A DNA stretch of 64,000 nt from Anaeramoeba ignava (taxonomy: Eukaryota; Metamonada; Anaeramoebidae), in assembly GCA_028826165.1 (NCBI GenBank), contig JAPDFW010000127.1, positions 85,293 through 149,292 on the forward strand, given 5' to 3'. Made by a program: the position numbers and the translations under genes. Below, one piece after another: positions 1-11,300 of the stretch. Position 1 is the first letter of the stretch. Every line of letters begins with the position of its first letter. Under the pieces are notes generated by a model. The model searched no databases. It was not told where the DNA came from and was given only the letters and a program-made list of their open reading frames with translations.

Positions 1-28
1 ATGGATTTTAATTTTAATTGAAGATTTG

Positions 29-1372
29 CTAATAAAATACATTTGCAAATGTTTGTGATTTTTTTGCTTTTGATAAACTTGGAATAACTGAACTACAAAG
101 ATTTTTAAAAGATTCCAAATCTGATTTTTCAAGAAAATTTGCAGAAATTATTTGAATCAAATCAATAAATGAATTAAATATTTCTAGTCGGCAACTATTT
201 TTTTTTGTTTCAAAAAATCGAACAATAGCGGATAATTCTTTGCTTTTTATTTTGGAAAGTATTTTAGGAAGTGATTCAAGTAATGAATTCTTCATTTTAA
301 ATTCATTCATCATTATATCAATTGCACAAATAAGATTAATAATAGATATATTAATTTGAATTTGTGTTCTTGAGACTTTCTTGATTTTCCATCGAAATTT
401 AATTTTGATTTTTTCTGTTGGAAATTTTTGTATTTGATTTAGAAGCATTAAATTTTCTAAAGAATTTCTGTTTTTAATTTTAAATTTAATTTTGATTTTA
501 ATTTTGATTTTAAATTTAATTTTAATTTTGATTTTAATTTTAATTTTAATTTTAATTTTAATTTTAATTTTGATTTTTTAAATGAATTTTAATTTTAATT
601 TTTAATTTAAAATTTAAATTTAATTAATTTTGATTTTAATTTTAATTTTAATTTTATAAATGAATTTTAATTTAAATTTGAATTTTGATTTTAATTTTAA
701 TTTTAATTTTAATTTTAATTTTAATTTTAATTTTAATTTTAATTTTAATTTTAATTTTAATTTTGATTTTGATTTTGATTTTGATTTTGATTTTAATTTT
801 AATTTTAATATTGATTTTGATTTTAATTTTAATTTTAATTTTATAAATGAATTTTGATTTTAATTTTGAATTTGATTTTGATTTTGATTTTGATTTTGAT
901 TTTGATTTTGATTTTTGAATTTGATTTTAATATTAATTTTGATTTTAATTTTAATTTTAATTTTAATATTGATTTTGATTTTGATTTTATAAATGAATTT
1001 TAATTTTAATTTTAATTTAAATTTTAATTTTAATTTTAATATAAATTTTATAAATGAATTTTAATTTTATAAATGAATTTTAATTTTAAAATTGAAAAAC
1101 AAACTTGTGCTGAATAATATTTTCTTCGTTTACACCAACACAACTTGTAAAAATATTTCCCCAAATAATTATATAAGGTTTTGGAACTTGTTGAGATAAA
1201 AGTTGATAATTAACTGGAAAAATTATAATTTTACGAAGAGATGTTTGCTAATTAAATAGAAATTTTGAAAATAAGAAAATTGATTGATTTATTATTTAAA
1301 ATATTGTTATTATTTTGTGGTTGTTTTATTTACTTTTTTATTTTTTTGATTTTTATTATTTTTGTTAGACAT
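29..1372 (-). CDS. Hypothetical protein, three exons, 206 aa
   Basis: I do not recognise this protein. Three exons join cleanly: 1372..1334, 1247..1105 and 467..29 (621 nt, 206 codons plus TAG). The first exon encodes a lysine/asparagine-rich start (MSNKNNKNQKNKK) and ends at GTAAAT. The second starts after TTTAATTAG and ends at GTTTGT; the third starts after AAACAG. Phases agree at both junctions, which is the main support for the model. The product is mixed hydrophobic and basic, with a stretch around YIIIWGNIFTSC and a helical, leucine-rich C-terminal half. No signal peptide or known motif is visible. The second intron (637 bp) is an ATTTTA/ATTTTG repeat. The gene points away from casein kinase 1 and shares a spacer of about 630 bp with it. 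Confidence 0.6.
468..1104 (-). repeat. Hexamer repeat filling intron 2 of the first gene
   Basis: On the + strand this is almost entirely ATTTTA and ATTTTG hexamers with short AAATGA interruptions. It produces false open frames (alternating N, F and D residues). It lies exactly between two phase-matched splice sites, so I read it as intron sequence. Confidence 0.75.
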
Positions 1373-2000
1373 TTAAAAAGAAAATTAAAAAATGAAAAAA
1401 ATGAAAAAAATGAAAATAAAATTAAAAAAAAATTTAAATTTCAAAAAGCAAAAAAAATTATTCAAAAATTGAATTAGATCAATCTAAAATTTACAATTTA
1501 AAAAAAATAAAAGGGGGTTAAAAAGACAAAATTCTGTTTTTTTTTCTTATTTTTTATTTATTTTATTTTTATTTTTATTTTCTCCTTTTTTTTTCTCCTT
1601 TTTTTTTTTCCACTTAATCATTAGTTAATCAATTAGGAAATAATTTAATTAATTAATTAATTAGGAAATAATTTAAAAATAATTTGGAAATTAAAAGAAA
1701 TAATAAATAAAAGAAATTTTTCATTTTGATTTCATTTTGATCTTTTTTTTTTTTTAAAAGAAAATTTGATTTTAAATCTTCTTTAAATTTTAGATTAACG
1801 TTTTTTTAATTTTTGGATTTTGGACAACTGGATACAGTTTTTTTTTTAAATTAAAAAGTGATTTATTTTTTTATTTTTTAATTGATCATTTTTTTTCTTT
1901 CTTTTCTTTTATAATTTTTTTTTTTTTTTTAAAATTCTTAGTTTTTATTTTTTTTCTTTTTATTTTCTTTTTATTTTTACTGTTATTTTTTTTATTACAA
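1373..2000. promoter_or_regulatory. Divergent spacer between the first gene and casein kinase 1
   Basis: This stretch separates two start codons facing away from each other and should hold both promoters. It consists of long A and T tracts, a short GGGGG island near 1513 and an AATTAATTAATT run near 1640. No gene and no recognised promoter element is seen. Confidence 0.35.
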
Positions 2001-5000
2001 ATGAAATATATTTTAGAAAAAAAAATTGGAGCAGGAGCTTTTGGTTTAATTTATCAAGGAAAAGATAAAAATACAAATGAAAAAGTTGCAATAAAAATTG
2101 TAAAAAATTAAATTTAATTAAAAATTAAATTAAAATTTAAATTATTTTATTAAAAAATAAAACAACTCAGGAAAACAATAAAACAAAATATCCTCAATTA
2201 TTTCATGAAAACAGAATTTATCGAATACTTTCTGGCGGAGTTGGTATTCCTAAAATCAAATGGTTTGGTTCTGAAGGGGATCATAATATTCTTGTTATGG
2301 ATCTTTTAGGTCCAAGTTTAGAATCTTTATTTCATCAATGTTCAAGAAAATTCTCTTTAAAAACTGTTCTTTTAATTGGTGATCAATTGGTATTAAAAAA
2401 TAAATATTAAATTAAATATTAAAATAAATATTAAAATAAATATTAAATTAAATATTAAAATAAATATGAGTGATTTGAGGCTGATGTGAAAAATTTTTTT
2501 TTGTTTATTTTTTTTCCCTTTTTTAATTAAAATTGAACAAGAAATCTCGATAAAAGCCTCAAATTTTGGTGCTTCCTGAGGCACGATAAAGGTTTATTTC
2601 TTTGAGAATTAGAAAAATTGAATCAAAAAAAATCAATCAAAAAAAATCAATCAAAAATCAATCAAAAAAAAAGAAAAATGAATTAGATTCTTGTCAAAGA
2701 AAAAAGGAATAGAAAGAGTGATTATTTTTTCTTAATCTTCTCTTGTAAAAATCATCATTGTAAAAGTATCTTCTGTTCTAAAAGGATTCACGGGAAATAT
2801 ATGAGCATCACTTATTCCAAAAAAATTTGAACTAGTTTCGGTTTCTAAGATTTCAGTCCAATAATGACCTTCATTGGCATTTCCAATATGGCGTATTGAT
2901 CCAAGCAATTTCATTTCAGTTTCTTGATTAGGACAACTCTGAAACATGAAAGATTTGACATTGATCTTTTCTTCACATTGAATTTTGGTTCCAATTCTTG
3001 TTGTAGATTGAGTCAAGGAATCATAATAAGTTCTCTTGAAAAAAATAACCAAATATTTAGGAATAGTCAAAAGAGACAATTTAATGGAGCTTTCTACTTT
3101 TTGGTCACAATTTTCACAGTGATAATGTTGAGAGAAATCTAAATCCTTTTCAGCGAAATAATTATCGAGCATTGAAGAAATGCTAATTTCTCCGTTCAAA
3201 ATTGGAAAGCTAATCACAAGACTTGTTTCTTGAGGAAAGGAGTAAGTAAATCTTTTACATTTCTTACATGTCACCTTTTGCACAATACGAATGCGAAAAT
3301 CATTTATTATAGCTCGATTGTGAATATCAAATTCTTGATAAAGAAGATCATATGGAACATTGAAATCTGAAATATTCTCATTTGATATTAAATCCATCAA
3401 GGAAACAAAAAATTCATGTATATCTTGTTCATTAGTGTTGGAAAATTGAGTCACATGTTCTCCTATTACCTTTCTTAGTGGAGTTATATTAATCGATTCT
3501 TCTGAAGATTGTAAAATATCGCTCAAAGTTTCAGAAATATCACCTAAACCTAATAGTTCAATTACAGAAGTTCTTAAAAGCACTTGAATGATGGAAGCGA
3601 TATAGCATGAATTGTGTGAATTTGGAATCTTTCTTAAATTCTAATCAAAAATTAAAATGAGAAAATCAAAAAGAAAAAAATAATAAAAGAAGAATTTTCT
3701 TACTCCTGTTTTGCAAATGGATATTGATGATGTAAAATTCTTTTGTTTTGGGAGATTATCTTGAAATTTTGAAATGCGCAAATTTTTGATTTCTTCTTTT
3801 TCTTCAAATTCAATTTTTCTCTTGACTTGTTGATGTTTTCTGGAAGAACTTCGTAGATTTCCATTCATATGATTCATTTCCTTCATCTTCTTTTCTCTTT
3901 GTGAATGAAATTTTTGTGTTTCATTTGGAATCACCTTTTCATTTTTGGAATTTGTCATTTGAGTATTAAAGAAAGGAATAGAATAATTCTCCTGAATTAA
4001 TGCTGAATTTTGTTTAATTCCAAATTCTTTCTCTTGAAAAATTTGTTCAATTATAGGTATTCTTCTTTTTCGAAAATTGGTGTTTGGCATTCTTGCAGTT
4101 TTCAAGTTTCCTTTTAAGAAAATAAAAATGTGTGATTTTTTAATTTTTGCAATTGGATTCTTGTAAAGAAATTTGAGTGCTCTATTCACATTCAAAATAA
4201 TTGGTGTTGTGTTACTAAGTTGAGATAAATAATCAAAAAGTAAATTAATAGTTGTAATATCCCCAAAATTTGCCTTATTCCTTGATATGTTACCAAAATG
4301 ACGATCAGACATATGTTTAGCGTGGTTTCTAAGAAAGAAAATTACCTTAATATCTAAAAATTGCGAACTAAAAGCATCAAAAATCATCCCCAGAACAAAG
4401 TTATTTTTAATGTGTCCTCCATTATCAGAAAAAATCCTTAGTTTTGATATGTTTAATAGATTTCTTTTATGTTGCCATTCATTGAATTTATATCGAAAAT
4501 CTTGAAAACTTTGAAGAACAAATTGGGAATCCTATAAGAGAAATAGAAAATTAATAGAATCAAAAAGGAATTCAATTTTTAAACTTACTTTAGTTTGATC
4601 CTCTGAAATATAATCGAAATAGAACAACTGTTTTTCAAACTGAATAGTAATATTGAAGATCACCCATGATTTTTTATGATAGAATTCTTGTGTTTCCCAA
4701 TTATCTCGATACTCTTGAAAATTGACTGCAAAGTCCAAGAATAAAATAATTTGATCAAGAAGTTGAATTTCCGATTTGTATAAATTTCTCATTTCAAGAA
4801 CTTTTCTTTGGTGATTCTGCCTTTTTTTCATGATTGGATTAGAACATTTTGGACACTGGAAAAAAAAAGCTGTTGCAGAATGAATTGAAAAATACTTTTG
4901 AAGAAGTGAGCAGAAAGTCCCATATTTAAGATCATTTCCTTTATCCTGTATTTGATTAAAAAGTCTTTTTTTTGTCAAACTTGTGCGGAAAACAGGTATA

Positions 5001-8000
5001 TCTTTTCTGCTGTAAAAATCAATCGTTGTAAATGTTTCTAAATGATCTAAAATTCGAAGGATATTTTTTTCATGATTTGTGAAAACCCATTCTTTTGATT
5101 TTGTTTGAGATTTTAGGTAAAATGGAATCTTAAAACGATGATGTTCACAATTTAAATGTCTCTTTAGCTTCCATGAATTTAAATTTTTCAATTCCTTATC
5201 ACAAGAAGAACAAAAAACTTTTTGTGTATCTAAATTATATGAAAGAAATGGATCCTGATCGATCATTTTTTGAGTATTCATTGGCACTTTCTTTCCACTT
5301 TTTGAAATAGAGATTTGAACATTCAAAATAGGAATTTCCTCTGAAGTTATTAGAAGAACTTGTTCTTTAACACAATTTAGGAAGATTACAAGTTGTGAAT
5401 TGTTTGAAATACGAACAGTTTTATCTTGAAAGAGATAGGTGAATGCTTGAATCTTTTGTCGAATATTGAAGTTATCTTTCACATCTTTAATTAAGGTTTT
5501 AAAGTTTAGGATCTTTTCAGCATCAAACACACAAAAATTTCCTTGAAAACGAATAAAAAAAGCTTCATTTAAAAGAAAAATGAATTGAGATTTTATCAAA
5601 AATTCCTTTTGAAATCCTCAAAAAGTGGACATTGATTTAATTAAAAAGAAAGAAAAGGAAAAATCTTCTTGATCTTATTTCAAAAAGAAAAACTAAAGAA
5701 AAATTGATTCTTTAAACTATTTGAAGAAAAAGAAATTGAAAAGGAAAAAGTGGACATTGATTTAATTAAAAAAAAGAAAAAGGAAAAAAATCTTCTTGAA
5801 CTTATTTCAAAAAGCAAAGAAAAATTGATTCTTCAATCAAAATACAAATGTCTAATATGTAAAGATATTTTGTAATTGAATTATCGATAAAAACAAATTG
5901 AAAGGGAGAAGAAAAGCAAAATGAAAAATCTGATCTTTTGATTTTTGATTGATTAAAATATGATTCAAAAAAAGTTATTTTAAAAAAGAAGTCTAAAATT
6001 TCTCTTTTATTTTTTTAAGAGATTTAAAAAAGAAGACATATATGAAATTTAAATTCCTTTTTTAAAAAAATTCCTTTATTAATAAAATCAAAAGTAAATA
6101 AATTTGATGAGAATTTTTTGGAACAATATAAAAAAAATCACTCAATAAATTGATTATTTGATATTTTAATTTTGAGGCTCAAGAGGCTTTTTTTTTTATT
6201 GATTTTTTTTGCAACAGAATCACTCATATTAAATTAAATATTAAAATAAATATTAAATTAAATATTAAATTAAATATTAAAATAAATATTAAATTAAATA
6301 TTATAATAAATATTAAATTAAATATTAAAATAAATATTAAATCAAATATTAAATTAAATATTAAATTAAATATTAAATTAAATATTAAATATTTTAGTTG
6401 ACTCGAATTGAATATCTTCATAAAAAAGGTTTCATTCATAGAGATATTAAACCAGATAATTTTTTGATTGGAACTGGAAAACATTCAAATCAAATTTATA
6501 TGATTGATTTTGGTTTATCAAAAAGATACAAAGATCCTGAAACTCATCTTCATATTCCGTATAAGAAAAACAAAAAATTAACAGGAACAGCAAGATATGC
6601 ATCTGTTAATACTCATTTAGGAATTGGTAAATAAAATCTAAATCAAAATTAAAATCAAAATCAAAATCAAAATCAAAATCAAAATTAAAATCAAATTCAA
6701 ATTAAAATTAAAATCAAATTCAAAATCAAAATTAAAATCAAAATTAAAATCAAAATTAAATTCAAAATTAAAATCAAAATTAAAATTAAAATTAAAATTA
6801 AAATCAAAATTAAAATTAAAATTAAAATTCAAAATCAAAATCAAAATCAAAATCAAAATTAAAATCAAATTCAAAATTAAAATTAAAATTAAAATTCAAA
6901 ATCAAAATCAAAATCAAATTCAAAATTAAAATTAAAATTAAAATTCAAAATCAAAATCAAAATCAAAATCAAAATCAAAATTAAAATTAAAATTAAAATC
7001 AAAATCAAAATCAAAATCAAAATCAAAATTAAAATTAAAATCAAAATCAAAATTAAAATCAAAATCAAAATCAAATTCAAATTTAAAATTAAAATTAAAA
7101 TTAAAATTAAAATTAAAATGAAAATCAAAATCAAAATCAAAATTAAAATTAAAATCAAAACATAGAACAAAGTAGAAGAGATGATCTTGAAGGAATTGGA
7201 TATGTTCTTTGTTATTTCCTTTTAGGTTGTCTTCCTTGGCAAGGTCTTAATGCAACAAGTAGAAAACAAAAGTATGAAAGAATTGCAGAAACTAAAATTC
7301 GAACAAGTGTTGAAGAATTAACAAAATCTTTACCAAGTAAAATTGAATTATTATTCTAAAAAATGAAACAATTTATTTATCAATTTTTTTTTTGTTTTTT
7401 TTTATTATTAAAAAAGTGGAATTTTCAATGTATTTATCAGTTGTCAGAAATTTACGTTTTGAAGAAACTCCTGATTATTCTTATTTAAGAAAAATTTTCA
7501 GAGATTTATTTTGCAAAGAAGGATTTTTATATGATGGTATTTTTGATTGGACTCCAAATGATGTAAAAAATTAAAATCAAAATTCATTTATAAAATCAAA
7601 ATTCATTTATAAAATTAAAATTCATTTATAAAATTAAAATTCATTTATAAAATTAAAATTCATTTATAAAATTAAAATTCATTTATAAAATTAAAATTCA
7701 TTTATAAAATTAAAATAGAAACAAACTCATCAATCAGGAAAAAAAGAACAAAAATCTATGATTTTATTGAAAACAAATCAAACTGGAAATGATTCTTTAA
7801 AAAGAAAAAGAATTAATCAATTTGGGAATAACAATAACAATAACAATAACAATAACAATAAGAATCCAAATTTAGAAACTAGTAAAACAAATGATCGAAA
7901 TTCTTCTATTCGTCTTCTTCCAAAAGAAGAATATTTAGGTAAAAGACATCGAGCACAAATCAAAAAAACTCGAACAACTCAAATTTCTCATAATCAAGAA

Positions 8001-8060
8001 AAGTCTACTTTATCTTTTTCAAATACAAAAACTCATGAAAGTCAATTAATTCGAGTTTGA
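2001..8060 (+). CDS. Casein kinase 1 family Ser/Thr protein kinase
   Basis: Six exons, 2001..2099, 2171..2389, 6398..6626, 7166..7336, 7417..7562 and 7719..8060, join in phase to 1206 nt (401 aa). The kinase shows the CK1 delta/epsilon pattern: glycine loop KIGAGAFG, catalytic lysine in [16 protein letters not shown], catalytic loop [13 protein letters not shown] in IDFGLSKRY, and the CK1-specific [13 protein letters not shown] and RRDDLE. The domain closes with LRFEETPDY and a phenylalanine/tryptophan-rich end. The tail of about 115 residues is basic, with an asparagine run from AAC repeats near 7830-7863. CK1 kinases phosphorylate acidic or pre-phosphorylated serines in trafficking, cell-cycle and clock control. 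The kinase exons look intact. Intron 2 is 4008 bp and carries a transposon on the opposite strand; introns 3 and 5 are simple repeats. Confidence 0.93.
2466..2475 (+). repeat. Left terminal inverted repeat of the transposon
   Basis: ATGAGTGATT is the reverse complement of AATCACTCAT at 6218-6227. It is followed by TGAGGC, which recurs inverted near 2556 and 2577. Confidence 0.6.
2732..5568 (-). CDS. Transposase fused to a USP-type deubiquitinase, about 905 aa
   Basis: Exons 5568..4589, 4531..3704 and 3640..2732 join in phase across two short introns (56 and 63 bp). The start [12 protein letters not shown] needs one extra A in the A7 run at 5555-5561; as written, the frame opens upstream without an ATG. 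Residues 1-75 look like a PB1/ubiquitin-like fold. A Cys2-His2/BED-like finger lies near 120-145 (CSSCDKEL, then HLNCEHH). A DDE-like core follows: LDFAVNF near 280, [12 protein letters not shown] near 362, [13 protein letters not shown] near 400. After a basic linker comes a full C19 peptidase: Cys box [14 protein letters not shown] (Cys about 615), QDIHEFF, two CxxC pairs (CKKCKR, CENCDQ), His box NEGHYW and ISDAHIF. The family would transpose DNA and cleave ubiquitin; that both are active is inferred. Confidence 0.7.
5620..5840. repeat. Two-copy tandem duplication upstream of the transposase gene
   Basis: A block of about 95 bp beginning AAAAAGTGGACATTGATTTA occurs at about 5620 and again at about 5745, a period near 125 bp, with small differences. 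It lies directly upstream of the transposase start on the minus strand, where a promoter or transposase-binding region would sit. Confidence 0.6.
6218..6227 (-). repeat. Right terminal inverted repeat of the transposon
   Basis: AATCACTCAT matches the left end inverted. It is preceded by TTTTGAGGCTCAAGAGGC (about 6171-6188), echoing the TGAGGC words at the left end. Confidence 0.6.
6627..7165 (+). repeat. AAAATC/AAAATT hexamer repeat forming CK1 intron 3
   Basis: The intron opens GTAAAT, is almost pure AAAATC and AAAATT hexamers for over 500 bp, and ends ACATAG. Removing it joins HLGI to EQSRRDDLE, a conserved CK1 segment. Confidence 0.85.
7563..7718 (+). repeat. 19-bp tandem repeat forming CK1 intron 5
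   Basis: About seven near-identical copies of AAAATTCATTTATAAAATT lie between GTAAAA and AAAATAG. The unit differs from the hexamers of intron 3 in the same gene. Confidence 0.8.
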
Positions 8061-8389
8061 ATGAATTTTTTTTTGAATGAATTTTTTTTTGATTGAAAAG
8101 TTGATTGGAAAATTAATCAATAGTTTTTTTTTAGTTCAATTCTATATATTTTTTTTTGCTTTGTTTTATTTGATGAAAAATGAAAATCCAAAATAGTTTT
8201 TAAATTGAAAAATTTATTTTTTATTTTTAATTTTTTATTTTTTTATTTTTTTGGAATTCATTTTTTTTTTTGTAAAATTTTATTTTAAAAATTATATTTA
8301 TTAAATTTAAATTGAAATTTTTTTTTATAAAATTTTTTTTTTATGTGTTAAAAATTAATTTAGAAATTAATTAACAAAACAAAAAAATT
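8061..8389. other. Spacer between CK1 and coronin
   Basis: A/T tracts only, including a long T-rich stretch near 8220-8340. It should hold the CK1 terminator and the coronin promoter; no specific element is seen. Confidence 0.4.
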
Positions 8390-11300
8390 ATGGCATTTCG
8401 AGTTTCAAAGTTTAGACATGTTTATGGAACTGCATGTAAACCTGAAGAAAGATATTCAGATCTAAGTGTTTCATCAAAAGAAACAACAAGTAATACAATA
8501 ACTGTTTCAACAAAATTTTTCGCAATTCCTGCTTATGTAAAATTAAATTAAATTAAAAAATTATAATTAATTAAAAAATTATAATTATAATTATTTAGTC
8601 GGTTAGTGGTGGAAATGTTATAGTTCATTCTTTAGAAAAAGTTGGTAGAGGAACAAAAGCTCATCCTGTTATTCAAGGTCATACTTCTTATGTTACAGAT
8701 ATGACTTTTTCACCTTTTGATGATAATTTATTATTTACTTCTTCTGATGATGCAACAATAAAAGTATATTTATATCAATATTTATATCAATATTTATATC
8801 AATATTTATATCAATATTTATATCAAAATTTATATCAATATTTATATCAAAATTTATATCAAAATTTATATCAATATTTATATCAATATTTATATCAAAA
8901 TTTATATTAATATTAATATCAATATTTATATCAATATTTATATCAATATTTATATCAATATTTATATTAAAATTTATATTTATATTTATATCAATATTTA
9001 TATCAAAATTTATATCAATATTTATATCAATATTTATATCAATATTTATATCAAAATTTATATTAATATTTATATCAATATTTATATCAATATTTATATC
9101 AATATTTATATCAATATTTATATCAAAATTTATATCAAAATTTATATCAAAATTTATATCAATATTTATATCAAAATTTATATCAAAATTTATATCAATA
9201 TTTATATCAATATTTATATCAAAATTTATATTTATATTTATATCAATATTTATATCAAAAATTTATATCAAAAATTTATATCAAAATTTATATCAATATT
9301 TATATCAATATTTATATCAATATTTATATCAATATTTATCAAAATTTATATCAATATTTATATCAATATTTATATCAATATTAATATCAATATTTATATC
9401 AATATTTATATCAATATTTATATCAAAATTTATATCAAAATTTATATCAATATTTATATCAATATTTATATTTATATTTATATCAATATTTATATCAATA
9501 TTTATATCAAAATTAATATCAATATTTATATCAAAATTTATATCAAAATTTATATCAAAATTTATATCAAAATTTATATCAAAATTTATATCAAAATTTA
9601 TATTAAAATTTATATCAAAATTTATATCAAAATTTATATCGAAATTTATATTAAAATTTATATCAATATTTATATCAAAATTAATATCAAAATTAATATC
9701 AAAATTAAGATATGGAGAATACCAGATGAAGGATTAACAAGTAATATTTCGGATTGTGAAATGAAATTAGTTGGACACAAAAAAAGAATCTTAACAATCA
9801 AGCACAATCCAACTAGCAAAGACATATTAGCAAGTGGGTCACTTGATCAAACAATGAAGATCTGGGATATAGAAGAAGGAAAAGAAGTATCAACGATAGA
9901 AAATATATTTGGAGGAGAAGTTGAAGAAATAGATTGGAATTGGGATGGAAGTCAAGTTGTAAGTGTTTGCAAAGATACAAAAGTAAGAATATTCGATCCA
10001 AGAACACAAAGTGAAATGATTGAAGGAAAAACACATGTTGGAACAAAATCAAGAAGGGTTTGTTGGCTTGGAAACTCAACAAAGTTCATCACAACTGGTT
10101 TTGGAAGAGGTGTTCGTGAATACAGTATTTTTGACTCTCGATCAATGGAGAAGCCTCTAACTAATACTATTCTTGATTCATCAACAAGTATTCTTATGCC
10201 CTTTTTCGATAATGATTCCTCTTTGTTGTTTTTGGCTGGCAAAAGTGAAGGTACTATTCGTGCAATGGAAATTCTTGATTCAGATCCTTATTGTCTTTCT
10301 GCTACAGCTTTCCAAGAGGGAAATTTGCCTCAGAAAGGTTTGGCAATGTTGCCAAAAAGAGCAGTTGATGTCACAAAAACAGAAATTGTTAAATTTTTCA
10401 AAGTGACTCCAAGATTTATTGAATCAATATCATTTCAAATTCCTCGAAAGGTATTTATAAATTTTAATTTTAATTTTAATTTTAATTTTAATTTTAATTT
10501 TATTTCAATTTTAATTTTGATTTTAATTTCTATTTTGATTTTAATTTTAATTTTGATTTTAATTTTGATTTTAATTTCTATTTTGATTTTAATTTTAATT
10601 TTAATTTTAATTTTAATTTTAATTTTAATTTTAAATTTAATTTATATTTAATTTTATATTTTAATTTGATTTTGATTTTGATTTTGATTTATATTTTGAT
10701 TTATATTTTGAATTTATATTTATATTTAATTTTAATTTTGATTTTAATTTTGATTTATATTTTGATTTTAATTTTATATTTAATTTTAATTTATTTTATA
10801 TTTTAATTTAGACAACAAGCTACTTCGCAAAAGAATTATACCCAGATACTAAAGGTCCAGAACCATCACAATCAGGAAAAGAATGGCAAGAAGGACAAAA
10901 CAAAGAACCAATTTTAATAAGCCTTGAACCAACAAACTTGACAACAGATGGAGCATTCATTCAAGAAGAACCTAAAGAAGAAAATCAAAATCAAAACGAC
11001 GATGATATTAAAATAGATTACAGTATCAAATCAAAAGAAGAAAAAAAACCAGCAAAAAAATGGGTATCTCCATATGAATTGAAGAAAGAAGAAGAAGCAA
11101 AGAAACGGGGAGACACAAACGAAGACAAGGAAATCAAAATTCAAAGAAGAGATTCGCCAGTTCAAGTAGTAAGACAATCTCTTGTAAGACACACTTTTAT
11201 CACACCAGGAAAAACATCGGAACAATTTTTCGGACTCAAACTACAGAACATAAGACCAGTCCAGACAAACAGCATCGATGTGAACGAGAAGTTCTTCGCA

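Larger units (their letters stand above)
2466..6227 (-). mobile_element. DNA transposon inside CK1 intron 2, with a transposase-USP fusion gene
   Basis: The element is bounded by inverted ATGAGTGATT (2466-2475) and AATCACTCAT (6218-6227); including flanking A/T the match reaches 13 bp. It sits in AAATATTAAATTA repeat, which is present on both sides, so a target-site duplication cannot be separated from the host repeat. Inside each end are further TGAGGC/GCCTCA words (about 2476-2582 and 6174-6187) and another AATCACTCA near 6137, looking like subterminal transposase-binding repeats. The only gene runs from 5568 to 2732 on the minus strand. The superfamily is not assigned. Host function is probably kept because the host's exons are uninterrupted and spliced in phase around it. 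Confidence 0.72.

Noticed and set aside
660-857. Small NFNFDF protein
   Set aside because: It is pure intronic hexamer repeat.
1265-1477. Plus-strand ORF with a hydrophobic stretch, a possible small membrane protein
   Set aside because: It has no ATG start and overlaps the first exon and first intron of the minus-strand gene, which is better supported.
8764-9709. Regularly spaced repeats suggesting a CRISPR array
   Set aside because: The units are 12 bp and contiguous with no unique spacers, and the block is a eukaryotic intron.
9813-10406. Overlapping ORFs within coronin exon 3
   Set aside because: They are shadows of the conserved WD40 frame.
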